From positions 124,001 to 188,000 of the forward strand of contig JAIXMQ010000011.1 in NCBI GenBank assembly GCA_025716855.1: a stretch of 64,000 nucleotides of DNA, in the 5' to 3' direction. The stretch is from Pilaira anomala. Taxonomy: Eukaryota > Mucoromycota > Mucoromycetes > Mucorales > Mucoraceae. The position numbers and the translations under genes were made by a program. Below, piece by piece: positions 44,918 to 56,749 of this stretch. Within the stretch, counting starts at the first letter, position 1. Every line of letters starts with the position of its first letter. The notes under the pieces are model-generated. The model did not search any database. It saw only the letters and a program-made list of their open reading frames with translations, and was not told where the DNA came from.

Positions 44918-46729
44918 ATGAGTTCTAGAAATAAATTACCTACCGAGATTCTTTTACATGTATTTAAATATATTGATGCTACTTCTTCAAGCAAGAGTTT
45001 GATTCATTGTCAACACGTATGTAAAGATTGGCAATACCCTTCACGGGTAGTATTCTATAAAGAAATAAAGTTCTTTAACGAAACGCAACTTGTTTGTTTT
45101 CATCGGTCCATGCAACTTGATAGTTCCCTAGGACAATTCGTCAAGAGCATTGACCTGAGTGCATTCATGATCAACTTGAGGTTTGATAGTCTCACGAAAT
45201 CGATCTTTGTTCAACTCGCCAAGGCCTGTCCGAACCTAGAACGCCTTGAAGCCCGACCAACGCCTCATCAAGCGTTTTGGGTGGTGTGTTATTACCTATG
45301 TCAAACGTATTGGACACGTTTAAAGCTCTTGCCAAAGACCGACAACGATCGTCATTATCCTGAGTACCTTCGTACTGCACTGGCCTGTTCTCATCTGGAA
45401 AGATTGGAATTGGTGCCGCAGTATTTTGAGGGACGACGTGGTGGTAGGCATTGGACTGAATTTGCTATGCATGTGTGTGGGTCGTTGAAGAATGTGAATC
45501 GGTTAAGGTTTATCATTTATAGTTATCGAGAGCCGATGGAAAGATTGGATGCGTTGATCAATCAATTTCAAGGGTTGAAGAAGTTGAATTTGAAGTATGA
45601 AGGCGTCCATCGGTTTGGAGAAGACCATGCTACAGCAGCTGGAGCAGGAGCAGAAGCATTGGATTTCAAGTGTGTTTTACCGATGGAAAGCATGTATCGA
45701 TTGAAAGTGAAAAAGGGGCATTTGAACTCGACTACGATTCAGTATCTTTTACATAAATTTCCAAAGTTGGAAAAGATTAAATTGGAATTAGGGTACTGTC
45801 ATAGTGAATATACAGATGAAGAGTTGAATATTTTGTTTGATTATGCGATGGGTATGCAAGAGGTGGTGATTGAATTGACGTCGTATCGAGATTTGGATAT
45901 CCTTGGATTATTTGTGCAGCGATCAGCGCCTGCTTCTTCTGGTATTTCACTCAGTATTCGGTACCAAGGAAGTCGACATACATCCTTTGGTACGTATCAG
46001 AGTCGAATCAAGCTTTTAAAAAAGAAGCAGGACGACAGTCGTACCAAGAAGAGAGCAGACAATATTGCAATACCTCAAGAAAGTATGCAAATCATGATTG
46101 AAACCGATCGAGATCCATTGACAGATGTTGAAATCTATCAAAAGAATATTCATCAAGTGATTGGAAATCAATTGAGTTTTTTGGATATTGATATTCATCA
46201 AGGAGAAGAGCAGCATGGTCGGTATGACATCATGGAAAGCAGCAACAGCGGTAGTAGTGAATCTCATTGTTTGGATGATATCTTTTTGTTTTGTCCGAGT
46301 TTAAAGACGCTTGTGTATCGTGGAAGGTACTTGGATCATCAATCGGTTGCATCGAACCCTAGTATTTGTCAGTTGACGTTCATAAGGACCAAATTAAGTA
46401 GACAGGTATTTGGTCAGGTGTCGAGGAATTTAAAGCGTCTAGGCTGGTTTCAATTGATTGATTGTGAGATGGTGGATGAAGAAGATATGATGATTGATAT
46501 GGCCCATACACAGTTTCAGTTGTTTCATCTAAGTGATGCCAGTAAAGAAATTCGGTGTATCAATTTGACTCTCTCCACACACAATGTAGAATATTATTTT
46601 CAGTGTAAAAGGTACAAGCATTACTCCATTACAAGTGTGAAACAAATGAATATCCATTTGAAATGCAAGTCGATTCAATCGATTCATATTGCCATTGGTG
46701 GATTGAAAATTAAGCATGTTTTCAAGTGA
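44918..46729 (+). CDS. F-box protein with leucine-rich-like C-terminus
   Basis: Intronless, 603 aa. The N-terminus NKLPTEILLHVFKYID and CQHVCKDWQYPSRVVFYKEI form a standard F-box (residues about 5-48), which docks on Skp1 in an SCF ubiquitin ligase. The rest has scattered LRR-like stretches (ACPNLERLEARP, ACSHLERLELVP, LKKLNLKYEG, LEKIKLELGY), as in the large Mucoromycota F-box/LRR families. The target is unknown. The start ATG follows a T-rich leader 207 bp after the antiporter stop. Confidence 0.88.
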   Translation: MSSRNKLPTEILLHVFKYIDATSSSKSLIHCQHVCKDWQYPSRVVFYKEIKFFNETQLVCFHRSMQLDSSLGQFVKSIDLSAFMINLRFDSLTKSIFVQLAKACPNLERLEARPTPHQAFWVVCYYLCQTYWTRLKLLPKTDNDRHYPEYLRTALACSHLERLELVPQYFEGRRGGRHWTEFAMHVCGSLKNVNRLRFIIYSYREPMERLDALINQFQGLKKLNLKYEGVHRFGEDHATAAGAGAEALDFKCVLPMESMYRLKVKKGHLNSTTIQYLLHKFPKLEKIKLELGYCHSEYTDEELNILFDYAMGMQEVVIELTSYRDLDILGLFVQRSAPASSGISLSIRYQGSRHTSFGTYQSRIKLLKKKQDDSRTKKRADNIAIPQESMQIMIETDRDPLTDVEIYQKNIHQVIGNQLSFLDIDIHQGEEQHGRYDIMESSNSGSSESHCLDDIFLFCPSLKTLVYRGRYLDHQSVASNPSICQLTFIRTKLSRQVFGQVSRNLKRLGWFQLIDCEMVDEEDMMIDMAHTQFQLFHLSDASKEIRCINLTLSTHNVEYYFQCKRYKHYSITSVKQMNIHLKCKSIQSIHIAIGGLKIKHVFK

Positions 46730-46769
46730 TAATAAGAGAGTTAATTTTCATAAGCAGGAGAAGAAAAAA

Positions 46770-46770
<1 letters not shown>

Positions 46771-46855
<85 letters not shown>

Positions 46856-46873
46856 ATACTAGTAGTAGTAGTT
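46771..46873. repeat. (AGT)n trinucleotide microsatellite, about 100 bp
   Basis: About 33 AGT units with one interruption near 46855-46860. It sits in the 236-bp gap between the convergent F-box and USP genes, so it is in a 3' UTR or spacer and not translated. Confidence 0.95.
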
Positions 46874-46965
46874 AAGATTTATTATCATTAAAAAAAATAA
46901 AAATTATATATGTATATGTATGTATATGTTTGTGCGTGTGTGTGTGTGTTTGAAGAGGGAGGTAA

Positions 46966-48690
46966 CTACATTAGATGGCATGATTCGCTAAGGTGATGAT
47001 TACGATGATGCCTATGATGTTTCCTCTTGTTGGGTAATTTACCATTTGTATCAAAGTCATCCTCATCCGAATCGGTTTCTGTAAACGAACCGGGTGATTT
47101 CGAATCATCCTCTTTTCTATCAGTTACTTCATTCATAGAACCATCATCATCATCATCATGACGACACGTTTTATCGAGCTCATAAAATATAATGTATGCA
47201 TTTGCAGCTAAATCTTGAAAGATGGGTGCAGCATGTTTATCTTGAATGACAGTGATTCTACTTGAGGCATTCATATCATCAAATTTCAGCCAATAAGGTT
47301 CTGAGTTGGTATCATCTTCATCCATGATGCGAGCATAAGAGATGTAATGTCCAGCATAAGGAGATTCACCATGGTGACAAACCGCACTCTTAAAATGAAG
47401 TGTCCAATTGACGATATGACCACAGGTAGGACACATGGGGTCATCAGCATTTTGATTAACAAATTTGTTGAAATCGATGGTCACCGGTATCTCTACATGG
47501 TTTCTGATCTTGGTTGAACCACCAAAGTTATCATAACTGTATCTCTTCAAGACAATCGGTAATATCATGTGTGTATCGGGAAAGGAAGAATCTACTTGAG
47601 TATCAATTGAGATACCTTGTTCGTTGGAAGCACTATAGAAGGGTAAAAACTCCAATACTTGCCAAGCGGTCACGGATATGCCTTCTTCTTCTGCAGCGAA
47701 TGAAGAAGGATGTTTATTATCTTTGTATAGGGTTGATTCCTTCTTTTGGGTATCGCCGTCATTTGGTAATAGGATACTATCGGGCGTAGATTCAGAATCT
47801 ACTTGTCGTCTCACGCCAGTGATGATACTATTATAGAAATAATCTAACAAGATGTCTTGTAATAAAATCTTTTTTACGTCATTTGGGACACATAGTGCTA
47901 GCATTCTATCGGTCATCACTCGGTCATCGTCTGTGTCTTTATTAGCACCATGGAATAATCTAATTTGAAACTATAGATTGGTGGGTAAGTTAATATACAC
48001 AAAATAATTTATATAATTTATTGTTTTCCATCTTACGGGTAAATAAGGTAATTCAAAAGTCTCTGTGATAAACATGAATAATTCACTAGCGTCTTCTTGG
48101 GTCCATTCACCATGGTCATTGCGACCGGTCCATTGAGCTTCTTCTAAAACTTTTCGCAACCAGTGAACGAATTCGGCATAAACTAAATGACCTTTACGCA
48201 GTTTATTGACAAAGAGTCTCAAGAAGGTTTGTAATTTTATTTTGTTTTCAAACTCTGGAGCGATATCGTAAGTTAATAAAGGATCGAACGTGGTGTTGTA
48301 AATGAACATGGCGAAAAGGAGGGCATCAATATAACAACTTGTGCCGCCATCGTTCTCCGATCCTAGTAACTTTATAAACTGCAAGTCCTTTGAAGGTTCT
48401 ATAAGGATACCATGCGAGGCTTCTTCATAATCTACAATATCGGTTAAAGCACGTTTATAATCCCATCGATTGTTCTCCAGGATAGTTTGGACTACGTCTG
48501 GATCAAGCGTGATAGAGAAATTGGTTTGGGCGTATGAAGTTAATGAATTGATCTTTTCGGTTTGTTCTTGGTTATTGTTTGTTACTTGGTTCAGTTTCTT
48601 TGGTTTGGAGTGTGGAAAGATAAATTTCCAGAATTTATCTCGTTTTTTATGTGATTTCTTCTTCTTTTCTTCTTTGATATGATCGTCCAT
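46966..48690 (-). CDS. Ubiquitin-specific protease-like C19 peptidase with CYLD-like Cys box
   Basis: Two exons (48037-48690, 46966-47970) give 552 aa. A Lys-rich N-terminus is followed by a UBA-like segment (SITLDPDVVQTILENNRWDY). The Cys box is NDGGTSCYIDALLFAMF (Cys119) and the His box ESPYAGHYISYARI (His426), with YWLKFDDMNAS after it. The usual USP box is GNTCYMNA; here the Asn-Thr pair is replaced and the D-LLFAMF ending resembles CYLD. CPTCGHIV may be one half of a Zn site. Catalytic residues are present, so an active deubiquitinase is plausible. The C-terminal 70 residues are acidic and His-rich. I am sure of the superfamily but not the subfamily. Confidence 0.82.
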
Positions 48691-48727
48691 TTTTTAATAT
48701 TAAAATTTTAAACTTTAAAAGGGAAAA

Positions 48728-48758
<31 letters not shown>

Positions 48759-51174
48759 GTAAACAAAAAAATTGAGTTTTTCTTTTGATGCATTGCTGGG
48801 AATGAATTATCTATTGTATGATATTTGTAAAAAGAAAGAAAGAAAGAAAAAAAAAAAAGGTTATTTGTTAGGAGTTCTTGGCACACACTACATTTAAGCT
48901 AGGTCAACGATATTTGTAATTAAAAAAAGGAAAAATATTACACAAAAAGATTTCTTTCCAGAAAAAAAAAAAACGCTAACTGCTGTATAGACGCTCCTCC
49001 TTTGTTATGACAAGTTCAATCTTACTTCTAGACTAAGTATTGACTATCATTCCTATCTTTTTTTTTTTTTAAAAAATAACAAAGAAAAAGTGCTGGGTAA
49101 CTTGTTTAAAGTTATATATAATTGCCCAGACTTTTCTTAATCGATGGATATATACCGCGGCTGAAAGGTAGTAGAGAGACACTCTACATCTTTTTCATCG
49201 ATATAGATATTCGAACTTACTATTCACCCTTTTCCTTCCTTTCCACCCATGAATAGGATAATTATTTATGAAGTTATAATTTTTTTTTTGAACTAAAACT
49301 ATCTATATAATCTTTTTTACAGTAAAATCAGCATAATGATGAACGATTGGTTACACGCTTGGGCTTTTTCTCTTTCGAGCTCCTCCTCTAACTTTTAAAG
49401 CTCTTTTTAAGGTTATTTCGTTAAGTATTAAATGGCATAATTTGGAAAAATTCAGCCTTTTTTTTTTGACAGATATAGATGAAAAAGAAAAACAACAACA
49501 TGATCAAATGTAAAATATTTAGTTTTAATTGAAATGAAGATCTTTTTTTTTTTTCCTTTTTTTGTATTTATTTTTTAATAGAAGTAGAGAAAAAATCCTG
49601 CACGAAGATCTCTCACTCTCACAGAATATAGCTTAAATTTTTGCCTTTTTATTTTGAAAATAAGTATGCAATTGGTTCAGGGCAAAAAGCTTATTTTTAT
49701 TGTCTGACCGCGAATGTATGTTATTTTTTATTTTATTTTATTATAAAAAAAAAATACTATTATTTTGATCATTGAAATATCAAGAAGAAAATATAACAGC
49801 TTTTTTACGCTGGTTTATTTACACGTAAAAAGGATATTAGAGTAATCTAAATGTTTGCTCTCTAATCCTAGGAAGGTAGTACGAACTACATTTTTCAGCA
49901 ATTGTCTCTTTTTTGGTATTGTGATACAAAAGCCACACGCTTTCCCCACGAACATTTAAATTTGTGAAAGATGTGAAATAACAATAAGAAATAAAAAAAA
50001 AAAAAAAATGTCAATATTTATTTTTAAATGGTGGATTTTTTTTTTTATAAACTCGTATCATTTTTTTTTTTAAAAAAAAGGGTACAACATAAAAGCAAAA
50101 TCAAATGTTTCATGTTGAAAGCAAAATGTTAGTTCTAATAATAAAAAAAAGGTTCAAAATTGGGCTTAGAGAATGTTATTTTTTTTTTTTAAAAAAAAAA
50201 TAAAATAAAATAGATTACATATATTACACACATTTAGAGACAACAGAATGCTACTGATGTTTATAATTATGATACTCAAAATAAAGTTATAACCTATATG
50301 TAATTGTTTTTATATTGATTTCTCGATTTCTTCTAATAGTAGCATATTAAACATCTGCTTTAACTCAATCCAATCGAATGATATATACAATATCAGGTTA
50401 CTCAAAAGCTCCAGGACATGATGTCATGCGGATAATTTTTTTTCTTTCTCTAATCATAATAGCGTGTGATAAAATCAAGGAAAAAAAAAATTAAGGTTAT
50501 TATGTAGTATATTTTGGTCACTTTTTTTTTTTTTTTATGATAAGAGAACCTTTTTTTTTTTGTCATAGGTAAAACGACATGCTAGAATTATAAATAGATC
50601 AGATGACAGTAGCCAGTTATGGCAATAAAGGTATATCGTCAGACAATATTGGTTTGACACGTTATAATAAAATCATCATACTAGAATACTATGCAAATGA
50701 ATTAATATGATCTAGTATATATCATGCATTATGACTTAGAAGGAGTAAAAAAGTAAAGGTAGGAGGGTGAGCTATCCAACCACTTAAATATCTATCGGAT
50801 ACCTATCAGAAGGACTCATCAGTTTCCTGTACATACTTGAAAATGTAGGCATATATTTACCAGACCATTCATTCATACTATACCTAATGTATCTGTTGTA
50901 TGCTGCTCTTTCAATAACAGGTGAGATTCCATACTGTATCTTGATTGATTGTTGTTATTTGACTACTTTATTTCTATTGATTGTTGTTATTTGACTTCTT
51001 TATATTTTTTCACACGCCACGCTATCAGGTTTATTTAATCTCATCATAAACAAATCACTCTTTATTTTTATTTTTTTATCTTTATCTTTATGTTTCTTTT
51101 TTTGTTTCATAGCATTACCCTTTTCTACCAATACCTTCTTAAACGCTTTTTTTGATTGTACTCTTTTCTTCTGT

Positions 51175-51310
51175 CCAGACTACATGTATTGGATAGGGAA
51201 GATATTCCTCCCGAACCCCTTAATGCTGGATTCGGGACAGACACATCTACATACAAGGAAAAGATTTGGCGGGCTTAACTGGCGAAGAACTGCAAAGGAT
51301 AATAAACGAG
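51175..51310 (+). pseudogene. Short coding-like scrap, unidentified
   Basis: After a plausible acceptor (TTCTGTCCAG) one frame reads LDREDIPPEPLNAGFGTDTS, then TYKEK, and in the next frame KDLAGLTGEELQRIINE. The amino-acid mix looks protein-like and the two parts join by a frameshift. It has no upstream exons that I can see. It may be a fragment of a gene or retroelement. Confidence 0.25.
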
Positions 51311-52221
51311 TGTTAACTTATAAATATTATACATGTCTTAAAAGTAAATCAATTAGGTTACATACGTGGAAAGAGCGAAAAAAAAAACTACGTAAAAATT
51401 TAGAAGTAACTTTTTAATTTGATTATAGCTATGCATATCTGCATTTTGATTTCTTTTCCGAATCCTCTCGTTTCTTTACAACGTATACCGTAAAACCTAA
51501 TATATTGTGCCCACTAATACTAACCATTCATGTAAAGCCCGCATATACAAAATGGAATAGCGGTAACATATGTAAGTTATGCTACTTATTAAACACTTGA
51601 AAAGGTAGAATACACTGTACTAATAGACGCTACATATTTGGGATAAAATTTAGGAAATTAGTAATGCTATGAGTTTGTGTTCTGAGTTATTTCTTTGCGA
51701 CTGACCGTCTCCTGCTCTTACACTCTATTGCTCTTTATTAAAAGAGATGCTACTTTCAAAATAATAGCTATATGAGTAGAAGAAAATAGGGATTGAAACA
51801 CGCTCATTCTCATGTGTGCCGTATATTATAATAAACAACTTGAGAAGGATATTTTTTTAATGCATAAAGCTGATAATTAAAATGTATCAGTACTCGTTCT
51901 TTGCATATTGCGATAAGATGAATTGATATACGGTTCTGTACAAGTGTATTTACTTGTCATCTTACTCCACAGAACTCAACCCAATATGTAGAACAGTTTT
52001 GATCTGTTGCGAAAAGTAGTGTAAATAGAATTTATATGCTCAAAAAAAGATATCATTCCACAAATAATTACAGATGTTAGCAATCAAGTTGCTCAGTCAT
52101 CTTTTTTTTTAAGGATTTGCACGCTATTCTGGTTAACATTTTGCACAGGCTGTCCCATCTAATAAATAGTTACATATATCAGAACATCTTTTTTTCTTTT
52201 TTTTTTTTTTTTTTTTTTTTT

Positions 52222-52310
52222 TGAAAGGCACGATACAATTTTTTTTCTTTAGATGCGACACACTTTTTCTTAATTGTGCGACACTTTTTTCTAAAAATAT
52301 ATACATTTTA
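52222..52310 (-). repeat. Array of degenerate 22-bp repeats (GTGTCGCA type)
   Basis: On the minus strand: AAGTGTCGCACAATTAAGAA, AAAGTGTGTCGCATCTAAAG and AATTGTATCGTGCC follow one another at 22-24 bp. A T23 run flanks it. The style is that of transposon subterminal repeats. Confidence 0.55.
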
Positions 52311-52378
52311 AAGTTACGTTAGTAACAGAAATAATAGAATAACTGCTGTTCATATGTATCTAATGACTAATGTGATTG

Positions 52379-52381
<3 letters not shown>

Positions 52382-52415
<34 letters not shown>
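52382..52415. repeat. (TG)17 microsatellite
   Basis: Perfect dinucleotide repeat in gene-free DNA. Confidence 0.95.
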
Positions 52416-52416
<1 letters not shown>

Positions 52417-53247
52417 TGTAATCCAGCGGTGTGAAAACATAAAGGATTTATTTCGATTTAGGAACATGTAACATACAACAAACAAGAAAAAGCCATCGAT
52501 AAAATATATATTTATATAATCCAAGTTAAACCCACTTTCTTGTTTTTTTTTTCATGTAATTCTATATTTAAGTCCCTTATACTTATATGGATATAATTTT
52601 TTTTTTTTTTTTTTCATCATTGTATTCTTTTTTCGGAACGGTCATGTACCCGATTTGTTTTTTTTAACTATCTGCTCCGCCAAAATATCTCTGGCTTAAA
52701 AGTTTGGGTTTGAACCGAAGAGATTGGTTCAGTAACGTCTTTGTCATACAGCGTCATGAGGTCTTTTTTTTTTTTTTTGCACTTTTCATAGAGCTAGTAA
52801 TAAAATATATCATCTTTCTTTTTTGAAACACTTATATAAGTTATATGTAAACTATTTGTTGTTGTTCTAATTGCGAGCTAAACACAAGAGGCAAATAAAG
52901 ACTAAAACACGATATGCCACATGAAAGGGACATGTATATTATATTATATAAATAGGTTGATATTTTAATAAGTATATATGTATATAAGGTAAATATAAAT
53001 GAATGGAACAAATGAGAGACCAAGAAAAAAAAAAGCGGTATTTGTTGATAGAATAATAATAAAAAAAAAAAAAGAGTTGTATGAGAGGGTGAGGTAGAGA
53101 GGGAGGGAGATAATATATACAACGACATATTCAAATGTTATAATTAATATTTTTTTTTGAAGTTTTTTTGTTGATTTTTGTTTTCTTTTGTAACAAAAAG
53201 GTTAAGAATGTGTTTAACCTTTTTTTTTTTTTTGACAAGCACGTCAT

Positions 53248-53704
53248 TTAGGATATAGTCTTCTTTTCTTCATCTTTGATTTCAGTGGTTGGCGCGACTT
53301 TACTAGTATAGCTTGGTGGTGATGAAACTGTAGTAGGCCATTTGTTATTGGTGGCACTACTGTGTGTAGGCGTAGGACACGAAGTTTGGTCAGACTGCAG
53401 AGTTTTTACAAATAAATATACATTAAAAAAAAAATTAGAATTTCTATCGTCGTCATGTAAAAAAAAAAATTAATTCTGTTTTACCTTTTCTTCCAAGTGA
53501 GTTTCGTTGTTTTTAGAGATATGAATAAAATGAGTTCCTTGCCCCTTGGGGACACGCTGAGCTACACCGTTTGCATCTAAAGTAACTTCATGTACAGTTT
53601 CCTAATAACAATGATAAAGTCCTTTTTTTTTTAATACAAAAAATGACAGTACAATGATGAATATGTAATATTACCTTTTCAAAATGTGATATACAGCAGC
53701 CCAT
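53248..53704 (-). CDS. Small protein with predicted N-myristoylation/palmitoylation (MGCC start), unknown function
   Basis: Three exons (53675-53704, 53485-53601, 53248-53394), all phase 0, give 97 aa; each exon has consensus donor and acceptor and the frame stays open only when spliced. The start MGCCISHFEK has Gly2 with Cys3-Cys4 and Ser6, the classical dual acylation signature for membrane anchoring. Exon 2 reads HEVTLDANGVAQRVPKGQGT and HFIHISKNNE. Exon 3 is Pro/Ser/Thr-rich and ends EIKDEEKKTIS. No family is recognised. The gene lies just downstream (370 bp) of the CSA-like gene on the same strand. Because every exon is short it would be missed by simple open-frame searches. Confidence 0.72.
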
Positions 53705-54073
53705 TATTAAATATGTATGTAGAAATAAAATAAAAAAAAAGATTGTTTATTTAGAAAGTAAAAAATGATAAAATAAAAATTTATAAGAAGAGTAAAAAAA
53801 AAAAAAAAAAAAGAGTAAAAAAGAAATAGCAAAAAAGTGATTTTTGGCATGCGATATTTATATCATTTTTTTTTTCTTGCATTTATTCGTTTCAAAGTTC
53901 GGCCCCGGATCCATTACAAAAGGTCTAAAGACTGATGGTTACACGATTACACAAGGAAAGAGTATGTCGGCGCGATATTAGACCGCAAACTAACGTTACC
54001 CCTTTATTATTTCTAAAAGAGATCAGCTGAAAACAAGTTATTTTTATTTTTATTTTTTTATGATTTTTTATGA

Positions 54074-55875
54074 TCAAGATGGTAAACTATCTTCACTTTC
54101 ACTCCATGCATCCAATTCTGCCTATATATATATATAAAATGCATGAATACATAATTTTTTTTTTAATACACATACACATGTTTTATTTAAAATATTTTTA
54201 CCTCTTCCGTACTCGCAATCCAATTTATAGCATCATCATTATCATCATCTTGCATCGGAGGCTCCCAACATAGGATTTCACTTGCGCTTGAACCACTATA
54301 GAATTCTTGATAGGCATCTCTTTTTTCAATACAAGAAACTCTACCAAAATGACCTTTGAGCCTATGAACTAAAACGCCATCTAATAAACGATAGATCAAG
54401 ACTTGTCTATCGTTACTTGGTACATACAAAAGTGGAGGCCAAACGTCTGGACCAGATACAGTAGGTTCTAATGACAGTTGAAATCGGTTTCTCCAATTTG
54501 AACCATAGTTAACCAATGTATTCTGTCCCGTCTCTGTATCCCATAACCGGATCTTTTCATCAAGTCCGAGTGACACTAAATATCTACCATCATTTGTCAA
54601 AGTTAATCCATTCACACCTTTACCATGTGCTGTATTTGTTTCTGCCAAGGGATCACCTGTAATTTTTAAGGGTGTGTGTGTGTGTGTGTTTTTTTTACAA
54701 AAATTAAATTATTATTACAGGAGGTTTTAATATATTTTTTACTTACTACCGTTATCCTGATCCAAAGACATTAAACAAGCAGAAGCACGTCGAATATCCC
54801 AAACTCGAATTGTTTGATCATCACTAAAATAAGTGATCAGTGACGATATCATTTTTTTTTTTATGATTTCATAATATAAATGTTTTAGTTACCCTCCAGA
54901 GTACAAGATGTATTCTTGATTAGGTGACCATATACAAGATAAAACCGAACCTGAGTGACCCACTAAAGAGTGAGTAAAGGCACCACTGTTTAAGTCACAC
55001 AACCTTATCCTGGGTTCTGAAGCTGCACCTATTATATACATTTTTTTTTTTAATTAATTTACTTTGTTGTATCCGACAGGTACATATCTATATATAAGAA
55101 AACGAAGAGCCCTTACTTGCAACTAATGTATGAGAAGCAATAGGGGACATGGATTGGTAATTGATTCTACAACCAAAATCATACTCATATGCAATGGACA
55201 TAGAATTCGTATCCCAAACCCTTATTGTCTTGTCATAACTTGAAGTGATAAACATGCCAGTATCAAAAGGATACCAGGAAACCGAGGTGACGGCATATTG
55301 ATGTCGATCCGGTCTGTATTAGTAGGACTGAAATTATTTAATATCTTTTAACGAATTTTATTTGTTGATAAAGTTATATTAACCTGGAAATACTGGCAAT
55401 AGGTTCCTTTCGAACTTGTTCGGAATCAAGGTTAAATATATGAACTTTACCATCACCGCCACCGGATAATAAACTTTTTTTTGTTGTTTTAATATTATGA
55501 AAAGCGTTTTATTTTTTTATACTAGGAACTTACTACTTTTGTTCAATCGTTTCGACTTTTAACGAATTCACTCCACCTACAATGGTCAAATTTTTTTTTT
55601 TTTTTAAAAAATACTGCGGAAATAATAGATTCTGTCATTGAGTTACCTCGATGAGAAAGTGCTAGTTCTTTTGTTTGACTCAACTGTAGGTTGTAAGCAC
55701 GTTTTGTTATTTCTGCTCGTTCTAGTTTTAAAGGTTTTATTAAACCATATTCTCTTTGTTTTATAAAGCTATGCATTTTTTTATTATTATTATTTAGTGG
55801 AAAGCGCCTCTTTTTTTTTTGGTTTTTAAAATAATCTATTAAACCATTTTGATGTCCCTCTTTCCTGTTTTCCAC
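54074..55875 (-). CDS. WD40 protein, CSA/ERCC8 (Rad28) homologue
   Basis: Eight exons (55647-55875, 55534-55576, 55384-55473, 55117-55313, 54893-55028, 54747-54823, 54202-54656, 54074-54121) give 424 aa. The order of blocks follows human CSA: KYLLSGGGDGKVHIFNL, SVSWYPFDTGMFITSSYDKT, RIRLCDLNSGAFTHSLVGH, SCIWSPNQEYIL, IRVWDIRRASACLMSLDQDN, NTAHGKGVNGLTLTNDGRYL and ENTLVNYG-like QNTLVNYGSNW. The 48-bp last exon ends AELDAWSESEDSLPS, matching the acidic DAWSSSDEE tail of CSA. CSA is the substrate receptor of a Cul4-DDB1 ligase in transcription-coupled repair. The N-terminal 75 residues are basic and less conserved. Confidence 0.93.
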
Positions 55876-56749
55876 TATATTGATTGGCTATCATGCAATA
55901 CTTGGTAGAGTTAGAGAACAAGTCTTTTTTACGGAACAATGTAACCTAATTTCTCATGCAAAAACGATCAAGGAGCTAATATGCCAAAGTGTAAAGGCTT
56001 AATGCAAAATAATATCTTGGACAAAGTTTTTTTTTTTTTATATAATTATTATGAATCAAATTGTCTTATTAAAGTCCATTTAAATTATCTAGAGGTAAGA
56101 AGACAAGTATAGGTTCTGAATGTTCCAAAATTTATCATGACAACATAACCCTATAACTCCCATAGTGACATCTATCAGATAATTAACGTAGATAATATCT
56201 TAAAATAAAATAGAGCTTTTTCATTAAGAACAGCTTTCTCTCATAGTTGAATTCTGACACTAGTTTAACAAGATATGTAAAGCTAAAAAAAAAAAAACCT
56301 TGTGTATATATCGTCTGATATGACACCTTTATTTTTTTTTCAAACACTTTGGGGTGTTGTAACACAAGTATTTCACCTCTCTTAAACAACGTAAAAACTT
56401 GATAACACTGAAAGAAACCTTTTTGAATTTTCTCACATGATTCACTTTCATGACTCTTTTAAAAAAACAAATACTGAGCATCCAATTGGAGTCATAAGGT
56501 AAAGTAGAAAAGCCGAGCTTCTAACGTATGAGAGCCTGAGAAAAGGGAAATCAGGAAAAACGTATTAAGCCCGTTTTTTTTTTTTTTAATAGTTGATATA
56601 AAAAAAATAGGTTTATTGTTTGTATATAACTGTCTTTACTCACGTTTATTCTTTTATTCTTCTTTTTTTTTTTCACTTTGTAACTAAAGCGCAACTGACC
56701 CCATTTTTTAAAAATTAAATACATAATCATAACGTATTAAAAAAAAAAA
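55876..56749. other. Divergent intergenic region, 874 bp
   Basis: Upstream of both the CSA-like gene (-) and the Cys-rich small gene (+). AT-rich, T12-T14 runs, a pyrimidine-rich leader before 56750. No gene was seen. Confidence 0.5.

Larger units (their letters stand above)
48691..53247. other. Gene-poor region, 4.5 kb
   Basis: No supported gene. It holds several T/A head-to-head tracts (49058-49076, 50061-50079, 50179-50200), a two-copy 30-bp tandem repeat with TTGATTGTTGTTATTTGACT (50945-51003), a coding-like scrap (51175-51310), a degenerate 22-bp array (52222-52310), and (TG)17 at 52382-52415. Much of it looks like decayed transposon sequence. Confidence 0.5.

Noticed and set aside
45192..45380. 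Antisense open frames inside the F-box gene (also 46016-46267 and 46529-46717)
   Set aside because: Shadows of a strongly coding + strand frame with no recognisable motif.
51184..51417. 77-aa open frame starting at ATG 51184
   Set aside because: Amino-acid content is not protein-like; the neighbouring frame gives the more plausible scrap reported separately.
52660..52760. tRNA-like GGTTTGAACC stretch
   Set aside because: No acceptor or anticodon stem can be folded around it.
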